From Streptomyces sp. NRRL F-5126 (GTDB lineage Bacteria; Actinomycetota; Actinomycetes; Streptomycetales; Streptomycetaceae), in assembly GCF_000721265.1 (NCBI RefSeq), contig NZ_JOFZ01000001.1, positions 744,001 through 808,000 on the forward strand: DNA of 64,000 nucleotides. The letters are read 5' to 3'. The translations under genes and the position numbers were made by a program. Under the pieces are notes generated by a model. It had not been told where the DNA came from. It saw only the letters and a program-made list of their open reading frames with translations, and searched no databases. Below are positions 33,907-42,147 of this stretch, piece after piece (positions within the stretch are counted from its first letter, which is position 1; each line of letters begins with the position of its first letter).

Positions 33907-35858
33907 CGGGGCCTCGTTGGTTCTCCCAGCCGTATCCCCCGGAGGGCGCGAGTGCGGCCGAGGGCATCCGCAATCAACTCGGACGCCCCGCACTCGACCT
34001 GCTGACCATTCTGGTACGCGAATCGGCCCAGAACAGCTGGGACGCACGTCTCGGGCAGACGGCCGGCCCTGTGGATTACCGCATGGACATGTGGACCGTC
34101 GGACCGGCACATGCGGCGGCATGGCGTGCCCTCCTCCTTGAGGGCGCGCCGGCGAGAGTGGAGGACTTCCCTCTCCGCAAGGTCCTGAGGCAGGGATCCA
34201 TCCCCGTCCTGGCCGTTTCCGACCGGGGCACCCGAGGTCTCGGAGGGCCTACCCGGGCCGACAATGCCGTCGGTCCCGAGCGGGACTTCGTGTCCTTCGT
34301 CCGCAATATCGGCGAACCTCGCGACGTCGCCCTGGGCGGCGGCACGTACGGCTTCGGCAAGGGGATTTTCTACCTCCTGTCCGGAGCGGGGACGATCCTC
34401 GTGCACTCTCGTTGTCGGACGCCGGAGGGCGGCTACGAGACGCGGCTCATCGGTTGCACCCTCTGGCAGAGTCACGTGGCGGGTGGTCGCCGCTACACCG
34501 GACGTCACTGGTGGGGCGACACCTCCGGGGAGGTCGTCGAGCCCCTGATCGGTCAACAGGCGGAGGCCACGGCGAAACGCCTGGGCCTCAGGCCGTTCGA
34601 TCTCGACGAGACCGGTACGACGATCGTCGTCGTCGACCCGAATCTGGATGACCTGGAGCGGCCCGCCGCGGCCGACTACTTGGCGGAGACCATCGCGTGG
34701 CAGCTCTGGCCCAAGATGATCTCCGTCGCGGACGAGTCTTCAGCCATGCGCTTCACGGTCACCTGTGACGGCATCGATCACCCCGTGCCCGACCCCAGGG
34801 AGACCCGACCGCTCGACATGTTCGTCGCCGCCTACGAGAGCATGGCAGGTCCGGACGGCAGCGATCTCCAATGCCTCAAGCCGAAGCGTCATCTCGGCCG
34901 TCTCGGCCTGATCAAGCGCATCGTGCCGCCCCTCGAACCGACACGTGCCTCACGCATGGTCGACGTCGAGGACCTCGTCCATCACGTGTGTCTGATGCGC
35001 CCGGCCGAGTTGGTGGTCACCTACCGGCCCGGACCGAAGCCGCCGAGTGTCAACCAGGGTTATGCCGGCGTCTTCCGTGCGGACGAGTCGATGGACGACG
35101 TCTACGCCAAGGCGGAGCCACCCACTCACGACGCCTGGAACCCGCAATCCCTCGACAGGCCTGAGAGCACCTTCGTCAGCTCGACCTTCCGGCGCATCGA
35201 CGAGGCGCTGGAGGATCTGCTCTCTCTCGGTGGTTCCGCCCGCCCCGGCGCCGGCCAGGTCGCGCTCGGCGCCGCCAGTTCACTCTTCTCCGGACTCGTG
35301 GGCGGCGCCTGGGGCATCGGCGGTGCCACCGCGTACGCCAAGCCGGGCAGTACCGTCGTACGTACCCGCATGCGCGGAACCGACGATGATCAACGGGGCG
35401 AGCCGGCCGGCGGTGCCGCGTCCAGCGATGCGACCGGTGCCGGCACGGTGGTCGGCGGTACGTCCGCCACCGACCGACCGCCCGGCGCGGGCACGAACGG
35501 TGTCGCGGCCACAGCGCGCAGACGGCCGCGCGTCGAGTTCATCGGAGAGCCCTACTACGAGGACCGGGGCGACGACACCCTTCTCGTCCAGGACTTCCGG
35601 CTTCCCGTACCAGGGCTCCAACGGGTACGCATCGATCTCGCCGTGACACTGCCCGGCGCCAACGGGCGCGAGACGGACCCGCCCAAGGGGGCGAGCATGC
35701 CCGAGCTCGTCGGTTGGGAGGACGCGGCCGGAGAACTCCGCACGACCGAGTCGTGCGTCATCGAGGGAGGGGACGCTCGCCGGCGCGCCCTCGTGCGCCC
35801 GGCGCCGGACACCATGACCGAGATCGACATCAGGGTGCAGGCGGTGACGAGCGAATGA
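33903..35858 (+). CDS. GHKL ATPase-domain protein of the Z1 operon
   Basis: A 651-residue protein. GTG 33903 overlaps the preceding stop; the long open frame upstream is a shadow of the PD-(D/E)XK gene. GHKL motifs: RESAQNSWDA (Glu40, Asn44, Asp47), SDRGTRGLGG (~106-115) and GGGTYGFGKG (145-154). The middle part ends in an Ala/Gly-rich linker (~450-545), then a beta-rich C-terminus. It is a second, distant GHKL ATPase in the island, likely an ATP-gated clamp. It shares a 4-base overlap with the next gene (ATGA). Confidence 0.82.
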   Translation: MTGPRWFSQPYPPEGASAAEGIRNQLGRPALDLLTILVRESAQNSWDARLGQTAGPVDYRMDMWTVGPAHAAAWRALLLEGAPARVEDFPLRKVLRQGSIPVLAVSDRGTRGLGGPTRADNAVGPERDFVSFVRNIGEPRDVALGGGTYGFGKGIFYLLSGAGTILVHSRCRTPEGGYETRLIGCTLWQSHVAGGRRYTGRHWWGDTSGEVVEPLIGQQAEATAKRLGLRPFDLDETGTTIVVVDPNLDDLERPAAADYLAETIAWQLWPKMISVADESSAMRFTVTCDGIDHPVPDPRETRPLDMFVAAYESMAGPDGSDLQCLKPKRHLGRLGLIKRIVPPLEPTRASRMVDVEDLVHHVCLMRPAELVVTYRPGPKPPSVNQGYAGVFRADESMDDVYAKAEPPTHDAWNPQSLDRPESTFVSSTFRRIDEALEDLLSLGGSARPGAGQVALGAASSLFSGLVGGAWGIGGATAYAKPGSTVVRTRMRGTDDDQRGEPAGGAASSDATGAGTVVGGTSATDRPPGAGTNGVAATARRRPRVEFIGEPYYEDRGDDTLLVQDFRLPVPGLQRVRIDLAVTLPGANGRETDPPKGASMPELVGWEDAAGELRTTESCVIEGGDARRRALVRPAPDTMTEIDIRVQAVTSE

Positions 35859-36751
35859 CCCGGCGCGTACTGCCGTACCGCGTTCCGTCCGAGGATGTCG
35901 TCGAGACCGAGCCGTGGTTGCTCGTCGACGGGGACGACGCGGCGCCGATGCCCGAGGCTTTGCCGGACTGGGACTACCACATGGACCTACGTCTGCGCAG
36001 GACCGTCCGTGTCGACCTCGACCGCGCTCGCACCCAATCCGGCCTCCCGGTGGACGCGGCGCTCGGCCTGGCCGTCGCGTGGACGGCCACCGGGTCGAAC
36101 CTCGGCGGACCCGCGAGCCATGTGCCACTGATCGGCCACGGAACGATCAGCACGGACATCGAGACCCTGCTGCGCGGCTCCGATCTCGGAGGGCTCGTCC
36201 TCCTCGACACCGCCCTCGTCCTGGCCGAGCGCCTGCCCGACGCCCGTCCGTCCTCGCCCCGGCGAGCGGGTTCCGTGCTGTGGAGCGACCGGGAGTCGCT
36301 GCGCCTCCAGGGCGACGCGCCGCAGTTCCCGATGGCAGTGATCGACTTCGCGCGGACCTCCTTCCCCGAGCACGCGGCCTGGCACCTGCAGATCAGCGGG
36401 AGCCTGGACAGCGCCACCATGGGTTCCCTGCTCCTGCTCGTCAACGAGAAGAACACGGTCACTGCCACCGCGTTCGAGAACGCGGCCAAGCCACGACCCG
36501 TCGACCGCATCGTGTTGTCCGCCGTCTACGCCGACGCGGCCCGAACCATGATCGAACACGCACTCGGCCAGGACGACTTCACCCAGGACGCCGACTTCCC
36601 CGACGGTTCACTCGGCGCCACCATGCTGAACCTCTTCGACCAGCTCTTCCCGGACCAGTCGATCACCGATGTCCGCCTGCGCCGCCGGAGTTCGCCCGCT
36701 CTGTTCGCCTCGGACATGCAGGCAGCGGTAAAGATCTTCGAGGTGTCCTGA
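35855..36751 (+). CDS. Uncharacterised protein of the Z1/DUF6339 operon
   Basis: A 298-residue protein I do not recognise. The N-terminal half reads as beta strands (WDYHMDLRLRRTVRVDLDRA, LGLAVAWTATGSNLGG); the C-terminal half is helical (YADAARTMIEHALGQDDF, LGATMLNLFDQLFPD). There is no signal peptide, membrane segment or catalytic motif visible. ATGA overlaps at both ends lock it between the GHKL ATPase and the DUF6339-methyltransferase, so it is probably a structural or recognition subunit of the same complex. Confidence 0.75.
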   Translation: MTRRVLPYRVPSEDVVETEPWLLVDGDDAAPMPEALPDWDYHMDLRLRRTVRVDLDRARTQSGLPVDAALGLAVAWTATGSNLGGPASHVPLIGHGTISTDIETLLRGSDLGGLVLLDTALVLAERLPDARPSSPRRAGSVLWSDRESLRLQGDAPQFPMAVIDFARTSFPEHAAWHLQISGSLDSATMGSLLLLVNEKNTVTATAFENAAKPRPVDRIVLSAVYADAARTMIEHALGQDDFTQDADFPDGSLGATMLNLFDQLFPDQSITDVRLRRRSSPALFASDMQAAVKIFEVS

Positions 36752-38595
36752 TGAGTTTTCTCTATCCTCGGCTGCTGACCGAACAGGCTCGGCCGCTCTT
36801 CGAGGAGTACCGGCACCTCGACGTGTCAGATCTGACAACCCGAGTCGGCTTCTCCCACGAGTCGTCCGTGTACGTCGCCACCGGCGGTGACCGTGTCTCC
36901 GCGCGCCACCTTCGCGGCCTCCGTTCGGCTGTTGTCGATCTCGCACAACGCGCGGGATTCCCCGACGACTCCGACCGCACCCGCAACGCGGAGTTCGACA
37001 TCCGCCTCGCCGCCCTGCTCCACGCCGAGACGGGTATGGTCCCCGCCGAGGCCGCCTCCCGTGACGTCTGGGCGTTCATGGCGCTCGTGCTGCTCCCCGA
37101 TGTCGCCTTCTGGCGCTACCCCAGACCGCCGCAGGACCGCGTCCTCGGCACCGACCTCACCCGCCACGTCTTCGGCCGACTGTGGTGGCGGGCCCAGCTC
37201 GTACGGTCCTCCGACGAGGCCGCCCCCTACAGTGCCCTGAACATCCTCGGCGAGGCGGCCTTCGACCAGATCTACGCCCGGCGAGCGGCCCTCGGCGGCA
37301 GCCCGCACCTCGTCCGCGCCATCCTCCGCGTCTGGGCGGACCTCGACCTCGGCGGCCTCAATGAGCGTGAAACGCTGCGCGACTTCCTCAAACGGCTGCT
37401 GAGACTTGCTCCCTTCGTGCTCTTCGACGGTGTTGAAGAGGCAGCTCTCGACGACGAACTGCGTGCGGTCGCCGAGGAGTCCATCGGCGCACAGCGCCCG
37501 ACCACAGCGGCCGACGGAGGCCGGGCGGCCACCGCCGGGCCGGAGGCGGCCGTCAGGGTGGTCCCGGACATCACACCGTCGGAGCCGGTCCCACCGGCCT
37601 CACGCACACTCGCGGAGAACGTGCCGGTCGCTTCGGTCGGCACGTCACACTTCACGTCGTTCGAAGTCTGCGCGGGCGCCGGCGCCCAGGCCCTGGGCCT
37701 CGAACAGGCCGGGTTCGACCCGGTGCTGCTCGTTGACAGCAAGGCCGACGCCTGCTTCACGATCGGTGCCAACCGGCCGGGCTGGGACGTCGTCTGCATG
37801 GACATCACTCAGTTCCGGCCCGACATGTGCCCGGATGTGTTCGGCGTCGACCTTCTCAGCGGTGGTCTCCCACGGGTGAAGTCCATGGCGGCCGTCGCGC
37901 GGACGGAGGACGGCGAGGAGCGTCGGGTCCTCAGGGCGGTGATGGCCCTGTCAAAGGAGATCGGGCCCAAGGCCGTACTGCTCGAAAACGTGCCCGACCT
38001 CATCGAGAGCCCTGAGTTCACGGCCGATCGCTCGTGGATCGACGACGAACTGCGTGCGGCCGGCTTCCACACGGCCTGGACGACTCTCAACGCACAGGAC
38101 TTCGGGGTCCCACAGAACCGGAAGAGCGGCTTTCTCGTGGCCCTTCGGGACCCGTACTTCGCCCGCTTCTCCTGGCCCGAGCCGCACGAACTGCCACCTC
38201 CGAGCGTGGGCGAGATCCTCGGCCCCTCGATGTCCGCGAACGGCTGGACAGGTGCGGATCGCTGGATCAAGGGCGCCGACCGCGTTGCTCCCGCCCTGGT
38301 CGGCGGCTCTGATCGTCGCGGTGGAGCCGACCTCGGCCCGACCGGCAGCAAGAATGCCTGGGCAGCGCTCGGTGTCAACGGCATCAGCCTGGGCGACGCG
38401 CCACCGGACGCAGACTTTCCTGCCGACGGACACCCGAGGATCACTGTCGGCCAGGCCGCGCTGGTGCAGGCGATCCCGGAAAGCTGGCACTTCCACGGCG
38501 GCAAGACGTCCAGATACCGACAGGTCGGTCACGCCATGCCTCCGCCGCTGGCCACCGCGGTGGGACGGGCGATCGCCTCGGCGCTGCGCGGCTGA
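36751..38595 (+). CDS. DUF6339 fused to a catalytically altered cytosine-C5 methyltransferase
   Basis: A 614-residue protein starting at the ATG overlapping the previous stop. Residues 1-250 match DUF6339 (MSFLYPRLLTEQARPLFEEY, DVWAFMALVLLPDVAFWRYP, LGTDLTRHVFGRLWWRA). After a linker, residues ~300-612 are a C5-methyltransferase: motif I FTSFEVCAGAGAQALGLEQ, ENV (412-414), QNRKSGFLVAL and RYRQVGHAMPP. Motif IV reads GVDLLSGGLPRVKSM where active enzymes have GGxPC; the catalytic Cys is Arg375 (codon at 37873). It should bind SAM and DNA but not methylate. It may serve as a recognition or sensing subunit. Confidence 0.85.
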   Translation: MSFLYPRLLTEQARPLFEEYRHLDVSDLTTRVGFSHESSVYVATGGDRVSARHLRGLRSAVVDLAQRAGFPDDSDRTRNAEFDIRLAALLHAETGMVPAEAASRDVWAFMALVLLPDVAFWRYPRPPQDRVLGTDLTRHVFGRLWWRAQLVRSSDEAAPYSALNILGEAAFDQIYARRAALGGSPHLVRAILRVWADLDLGGLNERETLRDFLKRLLRLAPFVLFDGVEEAALDDELRAVAEESIGAQRPTTAADGGRAATAGPEAAVRVVPDITPSEPVPPASRTLAENVPVASVGTSHFTSFEVCAGAGAQALGLEQAGFDPVLLVDSKADACFTIGANRPGWDVVCMDITQFRPDMCPDVFGVDLLSGGLPRVKSMAAVARTEDGEERRVLRAVMALSKEIGPKAVLLENVPDLIESPEFTADRSWIDDELRAAGFHTAWTTLNAQDFGVPQNRKSGFLVALRDPYFARFSWPEPHELPPPSVGEILGPSMSANGWTGADRWIKGADRVAPALVGGSDRRGGADLGPTGSKNAWAALGVNGISLGDAPPDADFPADGHPRITVGQAALVQAIPESWHFHGGKTSRYRQVGHAMPPPLATAVGRAIASALRG

Positions 38596-38764
38596 CAGGC
38601 GCGCGGCGCGCTGGGCAGCAGGGTTCGGGCGTCCGGAACGCCACTTGCGCACGCCGGGCATCACCGGCCCCCGCGCCGGCTACGATGAGGGCGGCCTGCC
38701 AAGGCCCCCAGCCCCAGGGAGCAGGGAGAACGTCGACCTGCCCCTCGTCCCGCAAGGATTGTGC

Positions 38765-39889
38765 GTGTCCGACAGCTTCAAGATCGTCGACCTGTTCGCC
38801 GGCCCGGGAGGGTTCGACGTGGCCGCTCGAAACCTGGGTGTGCCGGTTGTCGAGGGAATCGAATGGGACGAGGACGCCTGCGCCACCCGCCGCGCAGCGG
38901 GGCTGCCCACCCGTCGTGCTGATGTGCGTGGGTTCGGGCCGGAGGACTATCCCGAGGCGAACGTGCTCGTCGGAGGTCCCCCGTGTCAGACATTCACTGT
39001 GGCCGGCAACGGTGAAGGACGCGCCGCACTGGACGCGGTGACGAAGTTCGCCGATCGGTACGCCGACGTCCGGATCATCGAGGACTTCGCATCGATCGGC
39101 GAGGAGCTCAAGCACCTCAGCGACGAGCGTACGGGGCTCGTCCTGGAGCCCCTGCGGTGGGCACTCGAGGCACTGCTCCTGGGCCGTCCGTACCAAGCGG
39201 TCGTCCTGGAGCAGGTGCCGGCGGTGCTACCGGTGTGGAAGGTGTTCGCCCGCATCCTCTCGGAGAAGGGCTACGAGGTCGCGGAACCCGCCGTGCTTCG
39301 AACCGAGGAGTACGGCGTACCGCAGACCCGCCGCAGGGCCATCATGATTGCCAGATGGGCCGGTGCCGGAGCAGCACTGGAGGGGAAGCCCAGGCTGCCC
39401 GAGCCCACTCACCGCCACTTCAGCCGAAGCGACGGCCGTGACGCGGGAGAACCGGCACTGCGGCAGTGGGTCACGATGGGTGAGGTGCTCGACCGCCGAG
39501 GCCCGTACGAGGTGGTGTCGAACTACGGCACAGGGGGCGACCCCAAGGCTCGCGGGCGTCGGCGTTACGACCAGCCCTCGGCGACCGTCACCGGCAAGGG
39601 GTCGCGGAACAAGCTGGAGTGGGGCGGCCGGAAGCTCGGCGAGTTCGACCTGCCCGAGCTGGGACAACTGCAGACCTTTCCCGCGGACTACCCGTGGCGC
39701 AGGCGCAACGGAGACAATGCCACCGCTCCCGGTACGCGCAGCGTCATCGCCCAACAGATCGGCAACGCCGTACCGCCCCGCTTCGGCATGCACGTACTCG
39801 CGGCCGCGCTGGGGCTCGGTGACCGGCTCGAGGACGGCCTCGCGCGACTCCCGTCCTGGCGCCGGACCGAGAGGTCCGAGAAGGAGTAG
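38765..39889 (+). CDS. DNA (cytosine-5-)-methyltransferase
   Basis: A 374-residue enzyme. GTG 38765 is preceded by AAGGA at 38754. Motif I IVDLFAGPGGFDVAARNLG, catalytic motif IV LVGGPPCQTFT with Cys74, motif VI VLEQVP in place of ENV, motif VIII EEYGVPQTRRRAIMI and motif X QQIGNAVPP. It transfers a methyl group from SAM to cytosine C5 within an unknown site, marking host DNA. It follows the altered methyltransferase by 169 bases, so it may have its own promoter. The EQV variant in motif VI keeps the essential Glu. Confidence 0.92.
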   Translation: MSDSFKIVDLFAGPGGFDVAARNLGVPVVEGIEWDEDACATRRAAGLPTRRADVRGFGPEDYPEANVLVGGPPCQTFTVAGNGEGRAALDAVTKFADRYADVRIIEDFASIGEELKHLSDERTGLVLEPLRWALEALLLGRPYQAVVLEQVPAVLPVWKVFARILSEKGYEVAEPAVLRTEEYGVPQTRRRAIMIARWAGAGAALEGKPRLPEPTHRHFSRSDGRDAGEPALRQWVTMGEVLDRRGPYEVVSNYGTGGDPKARGRRRYDQPSATVTGKGSRNKLEWGGRKLGEFDLPELGQLQTFPADYPWRRRNGDNATAPGTRSVIAQQIGNAVPPRFGMHVLAAALGLGDRLEDGLARLPSWRRTERSEKE

Positions 39890-39955
39890 ACGTCCGGGCA
39901 CTGCACGAGCCTTTTGCTTGCGTTGATCGAACGAAGCGCGATATCTCGCTCCGCG

Positions 39956-40390
39956 TCAGGTCCCGTGAGCGGACGGGGACCGCCTCGCCTCAACGGCGAG
40001 ACTGATCTGCTCGGCCACCTCCTCCGCGGGCTCGTGCTCCCAGAACCTAAAGACGGTCCACCCCTCGGCCACCAGATGATCCGTGGTCTCACGGTCTCGC
40101 GCAGCGTTCCGATCGAGCTTGGACCGCCACCACTGAGCGTTCGCTCGTGGACTCGTGGCGTGTTCAGGACACCCGTGCCAGAAACAACCGTCGAAGAAGA
40201 TCGCTATCCGGGCCTTGCCGAAGACGACGTCCACCGTTCTGCGCCGCATGCCCGGGACAGGCACGTGAAGGCGGTACCTGAGGCCCCGACTGTGCAGCAG
40301 TCGGCGAACGGCCAGCTCCTGCGCTGTGTCGCGCGACGCCTGGCGACTCATTCGCGCCGCTACGGCGGGTGACGATGCTGTCGGGGCCAT
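39956..40390 (-). CDS. vsr: Very short patch repair (Vsr-type) endonuclease
   Basis: A 144-residue protein. ATG 40390 is the start that gives the standard length. MSRQASRDTAQELAVRRLLH, RRTVDVVFGKARIAIFFDGC with the metal-binding Asp, and FWHGCPEHATSP are Vsr signatures, as is VFRFWEHE near the end. Vsr nicks T:G mismatches made by deamination of 5-methylcytosine, and usually accompanies a C5 methyltransferase. It is convergent with the methyltransferase gene, confirming that this is a 5mC-based modification locus. Confidence 0.92.
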   Translation of the reverse strand: MAPTASSPAVAARMSRQASRDTAQELAVRRLLHSRGLRYRLHVPVPGMRRRTVDVVFGKARIAIFFDGCFWHGCPEHATSPRANAQWWRSKLDRNAARDRETTDHLVAEGWTVFRFWEHEPAEEVAEQISLAVEARRSPSAHGT

Positions 40391-40540
40391 GCCTCCAGTC
40401 TCCCATCGAAGCGCGGCGTGAGCACGGACGGGCCGGCGCGTGACATGGCGAGACCGTAGGAGCCGTGCGCGCGAACGCTGGCCGCGTTCGGCGACAAGTA
40501 CTGGGTGAGACTGTCGTCCGACTGTCGGAGACGGAGATCT

Positions 40541-41128
40541 GTGGAATCGGAACAGGACGGGCACGACCGCGACGGTGATGCCCAGTTGTCCTCGGCCGCC
40601 GACGATCCCGCGGCGTTCACGCCGTTGGTCGAGAAGCACTCGGCGGCGCTGCACGGCTACTTCGTGCGGCGGGCGCCCGGGGCTGCGGATGATCTGCTGG
40701 CCGAGGCGTGGCTGCAGGCGTTCGCGTCGCGGCGCACGTTCGATGCCTCACGCGGGTCCGCGCGGGGCTGGTTGTTCGGGGTGGCGCGCAACGTTCTCGC
40801 GGGCCATGTGCGGCGCGCGGCGCGGCCGGAGGCCCTGGTGGGTGGGCAGGTCGTCGACCCCTGGCACGCGGTTGACCAGCGGCTGGACGCGGCGGCGCTC
40901 GCGCCCGCGCTGCGCAGTGCCCTCGCCGAACTGCCCTCGGAGGAGCGGGAGCTGGTGCTTCTCGTCAGCTGGGAGCAACTGACGCCGGCGGAGGCGGCCG
41001 CCGCCGTGGGCATTCCCGCGGGGACGGCGCGCTCGCGGTTGCACCGGGCGCGTGGCCGGTTGCGTGAGCGGCTCGCCCCGGCCCGCCTGGTCGGGCGGGG
41101 CCTTGGCGTGACGGGAGACCTGGCATGA
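40541..41128 (+). CDS. ECF-type RNA polymerase sigma factor
   Basis: A 195-residue sigma factor. GTG 40541 has GGAG shortly before it. Region 2 is at ~25-95 (LVEKHSAALHGYFVRRAPGAADDLLAEAWLQAF...WLFGVARNVLAGHVRR) and region 4 at ~128-180 (LPSEERELVLLVSWEQLTPAEAAAAVGIPAGTARSRLHRA), each quoted in part. It is coupled (ATGA) to the next gene, which would be its membrane partner. The target promoter is unknown. Confidence 0.88.
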   Translation: MESEQDGHDRDGDAQLSSAADDPAAFTPLVEKHSAALHGYFVRRAPGAADDLLAEAWLQAFASRRTFDASRGSARGWLFGVARNVLAGHVRRAARPEALVGGQVVDPWHAVDQRLDAAALAPALRSALAELPSEERELVLLVSWEQLTPAEAAAAVGIPAGTARSRLHRARGRLRERLAPARLVGRGLGVTGDLA

Positions 41129-42042
41129 GTACGTACGACGTCGAGGAGACGGGCATGAGCGAGCAGCAGGCACTGATGGACTTCCCCGGCGCCGAAGCGC
41201 TGCGGGCGGCGGGCCGGGTCGAGGCTCCGTCGGCGGACGCGCTGGCCCAGGCGCTGACGGTGGTCAAGGGGGCCGTGCGGGAGGAGCAGGATCGAGGCGT
41301 GCGGGACGGTGCGGTGGCGTCCATGCCCAAGCGTCGTCGTCACCTCCTCACCGGTCTCACGTTGGCGGCTGTCGCGGCCGGTGTCGCTGTGGCTGGCGTG
41401 AATCTGGGGGCGGGTGCCCAGCACGGGACGGCTCAGGCGAAGTCCGCGTCGGTCTTCCTGAACAACGTCGCCGACGTCGCCGCCACCCAGTCGGCCGGCT
41501 CGGGGCGGTACTGGAAGATCGACACCGGCTCCATGGACGGATACGTCTCGCGTTCCATGCAGGTCACCTACACCACCTCCTCGGGCAAGCCCTTTCGCAA
41601 ATCGCACTTCCCCGGCTGGCGGCTCGGGTCGAGGACGTACGACTGGAACGGCCTGGACGCGCTGACAACGGACCCGGCCCAGCTGCTGCGGAAGATCGAG
41701 AACACCACCAAGGCGTCCGCCGATGAGGACGAGGACGCAGCGACGCTCGGCTTCGTGCAGGCAACCACCCTCCTCGCCGACGCCCCTGCCGGGCCGCGCC
41801 TGCGCAGCGGCGTGTTCAAGGCGCTGGCGGACCTGAAGGGCGTGACCGTCATCGGTACCGTCAAGGACAGCATCGGGCGCAGTGGGACGGAGCTGTCCTT
41901 CCACGGGGGCGTCGGCACCACCGAGGTGATCGTCGACCCGAAGACCAGCAAGCTCCTTGAACTCATCGAGCCGTGGCGGAGCGAGAAGGACCAGCGCCGG
42001 GCGACGTACCTGTCCACCGGGCTGACGGACAGCATCGGCTGA
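41125..42042 (+). CDS. CU044_5270-like membrane protein, partner of the ECF sigma factor
   Basis: A 305-residue protein with a cytoplasmic N-terminus, one membrane helix (LLTGLTLAAVAAGVAVAGVN, ~73-92) and an extracytoplasmic domain (SGRYWKIDTGSMDGYVSR ... LKGVTVIGTVKDSIGRSG). The pattern fits the actinobacterial CU044_5270 family that is nearly always coupled to an ECF sigma factor. It may transmit an envelope signal or act as an anti-sigma factor. A second Met at codon 11 is an alternative start. Confidence 0.72.
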   Translation: MSTYDVEETGMSEQQALMDFPGAEALRAAGRVEAPSADALAQALTVVKGAVREEQDRGVRDGAVASMPKRRRHLLTGLTLAAVAAGVAVAGVNLGAGAQHGTAQAKSASVFLNNVADVAATQSAGSGRYWKIDTGSMDGYVSRSMQVTYTTSSGKPFRKSHFPGWRLGSRTYDWNGLDALTTDPAQLLRKIENTTKASADEDEDAATLGFVQATTLLADAPAGPRLRSGVFKALADLKGVTVIGTVKDSIGRSGTELSFHGGVGTTEVIVDPKTSKLLELIEPWRSEKDQRRATYLSTGLTDSIG

Positions 42043-42046
42043 CACG

Positions 42047-42085
42047 CGACGGCGCGAAGGCGCGACGGCGCGACGGCGCGACGGG
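42047..42085 (+). repeat. gcgcgacg tandem repeat
   Basis: Short cgcgacgg-type units repeated about four times just after the stop codon. Confidence 0.6.
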
Positions 42086-42111
42086 CGAGCCCGGGACGCA
42101 GGGCGGCGGGC

Positions 42112-42140
42112 GGCGCACGGCTCCGGGTGGGCCGTGCGCC
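42112..42140. terminator. Hairpin terminator between convergent genes
   Basis: GGCGCACGGC pairs with GCCGTGCGCC (10 bp, 9-base loop), just before the end of the convergent amidohydrolase gene. Confidence 0.6.
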
Positions 42141-42147
42141 GTCGGCG

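Noticed and set aside
37861..37890. Frameshift as the cause of the missing Pro-Cys motif in the DUF6339-fused methyltransferase
   Set aside because: The frame is continuous with all motifs before and after in register, and the neighbouring frames do not restore GGPPC.
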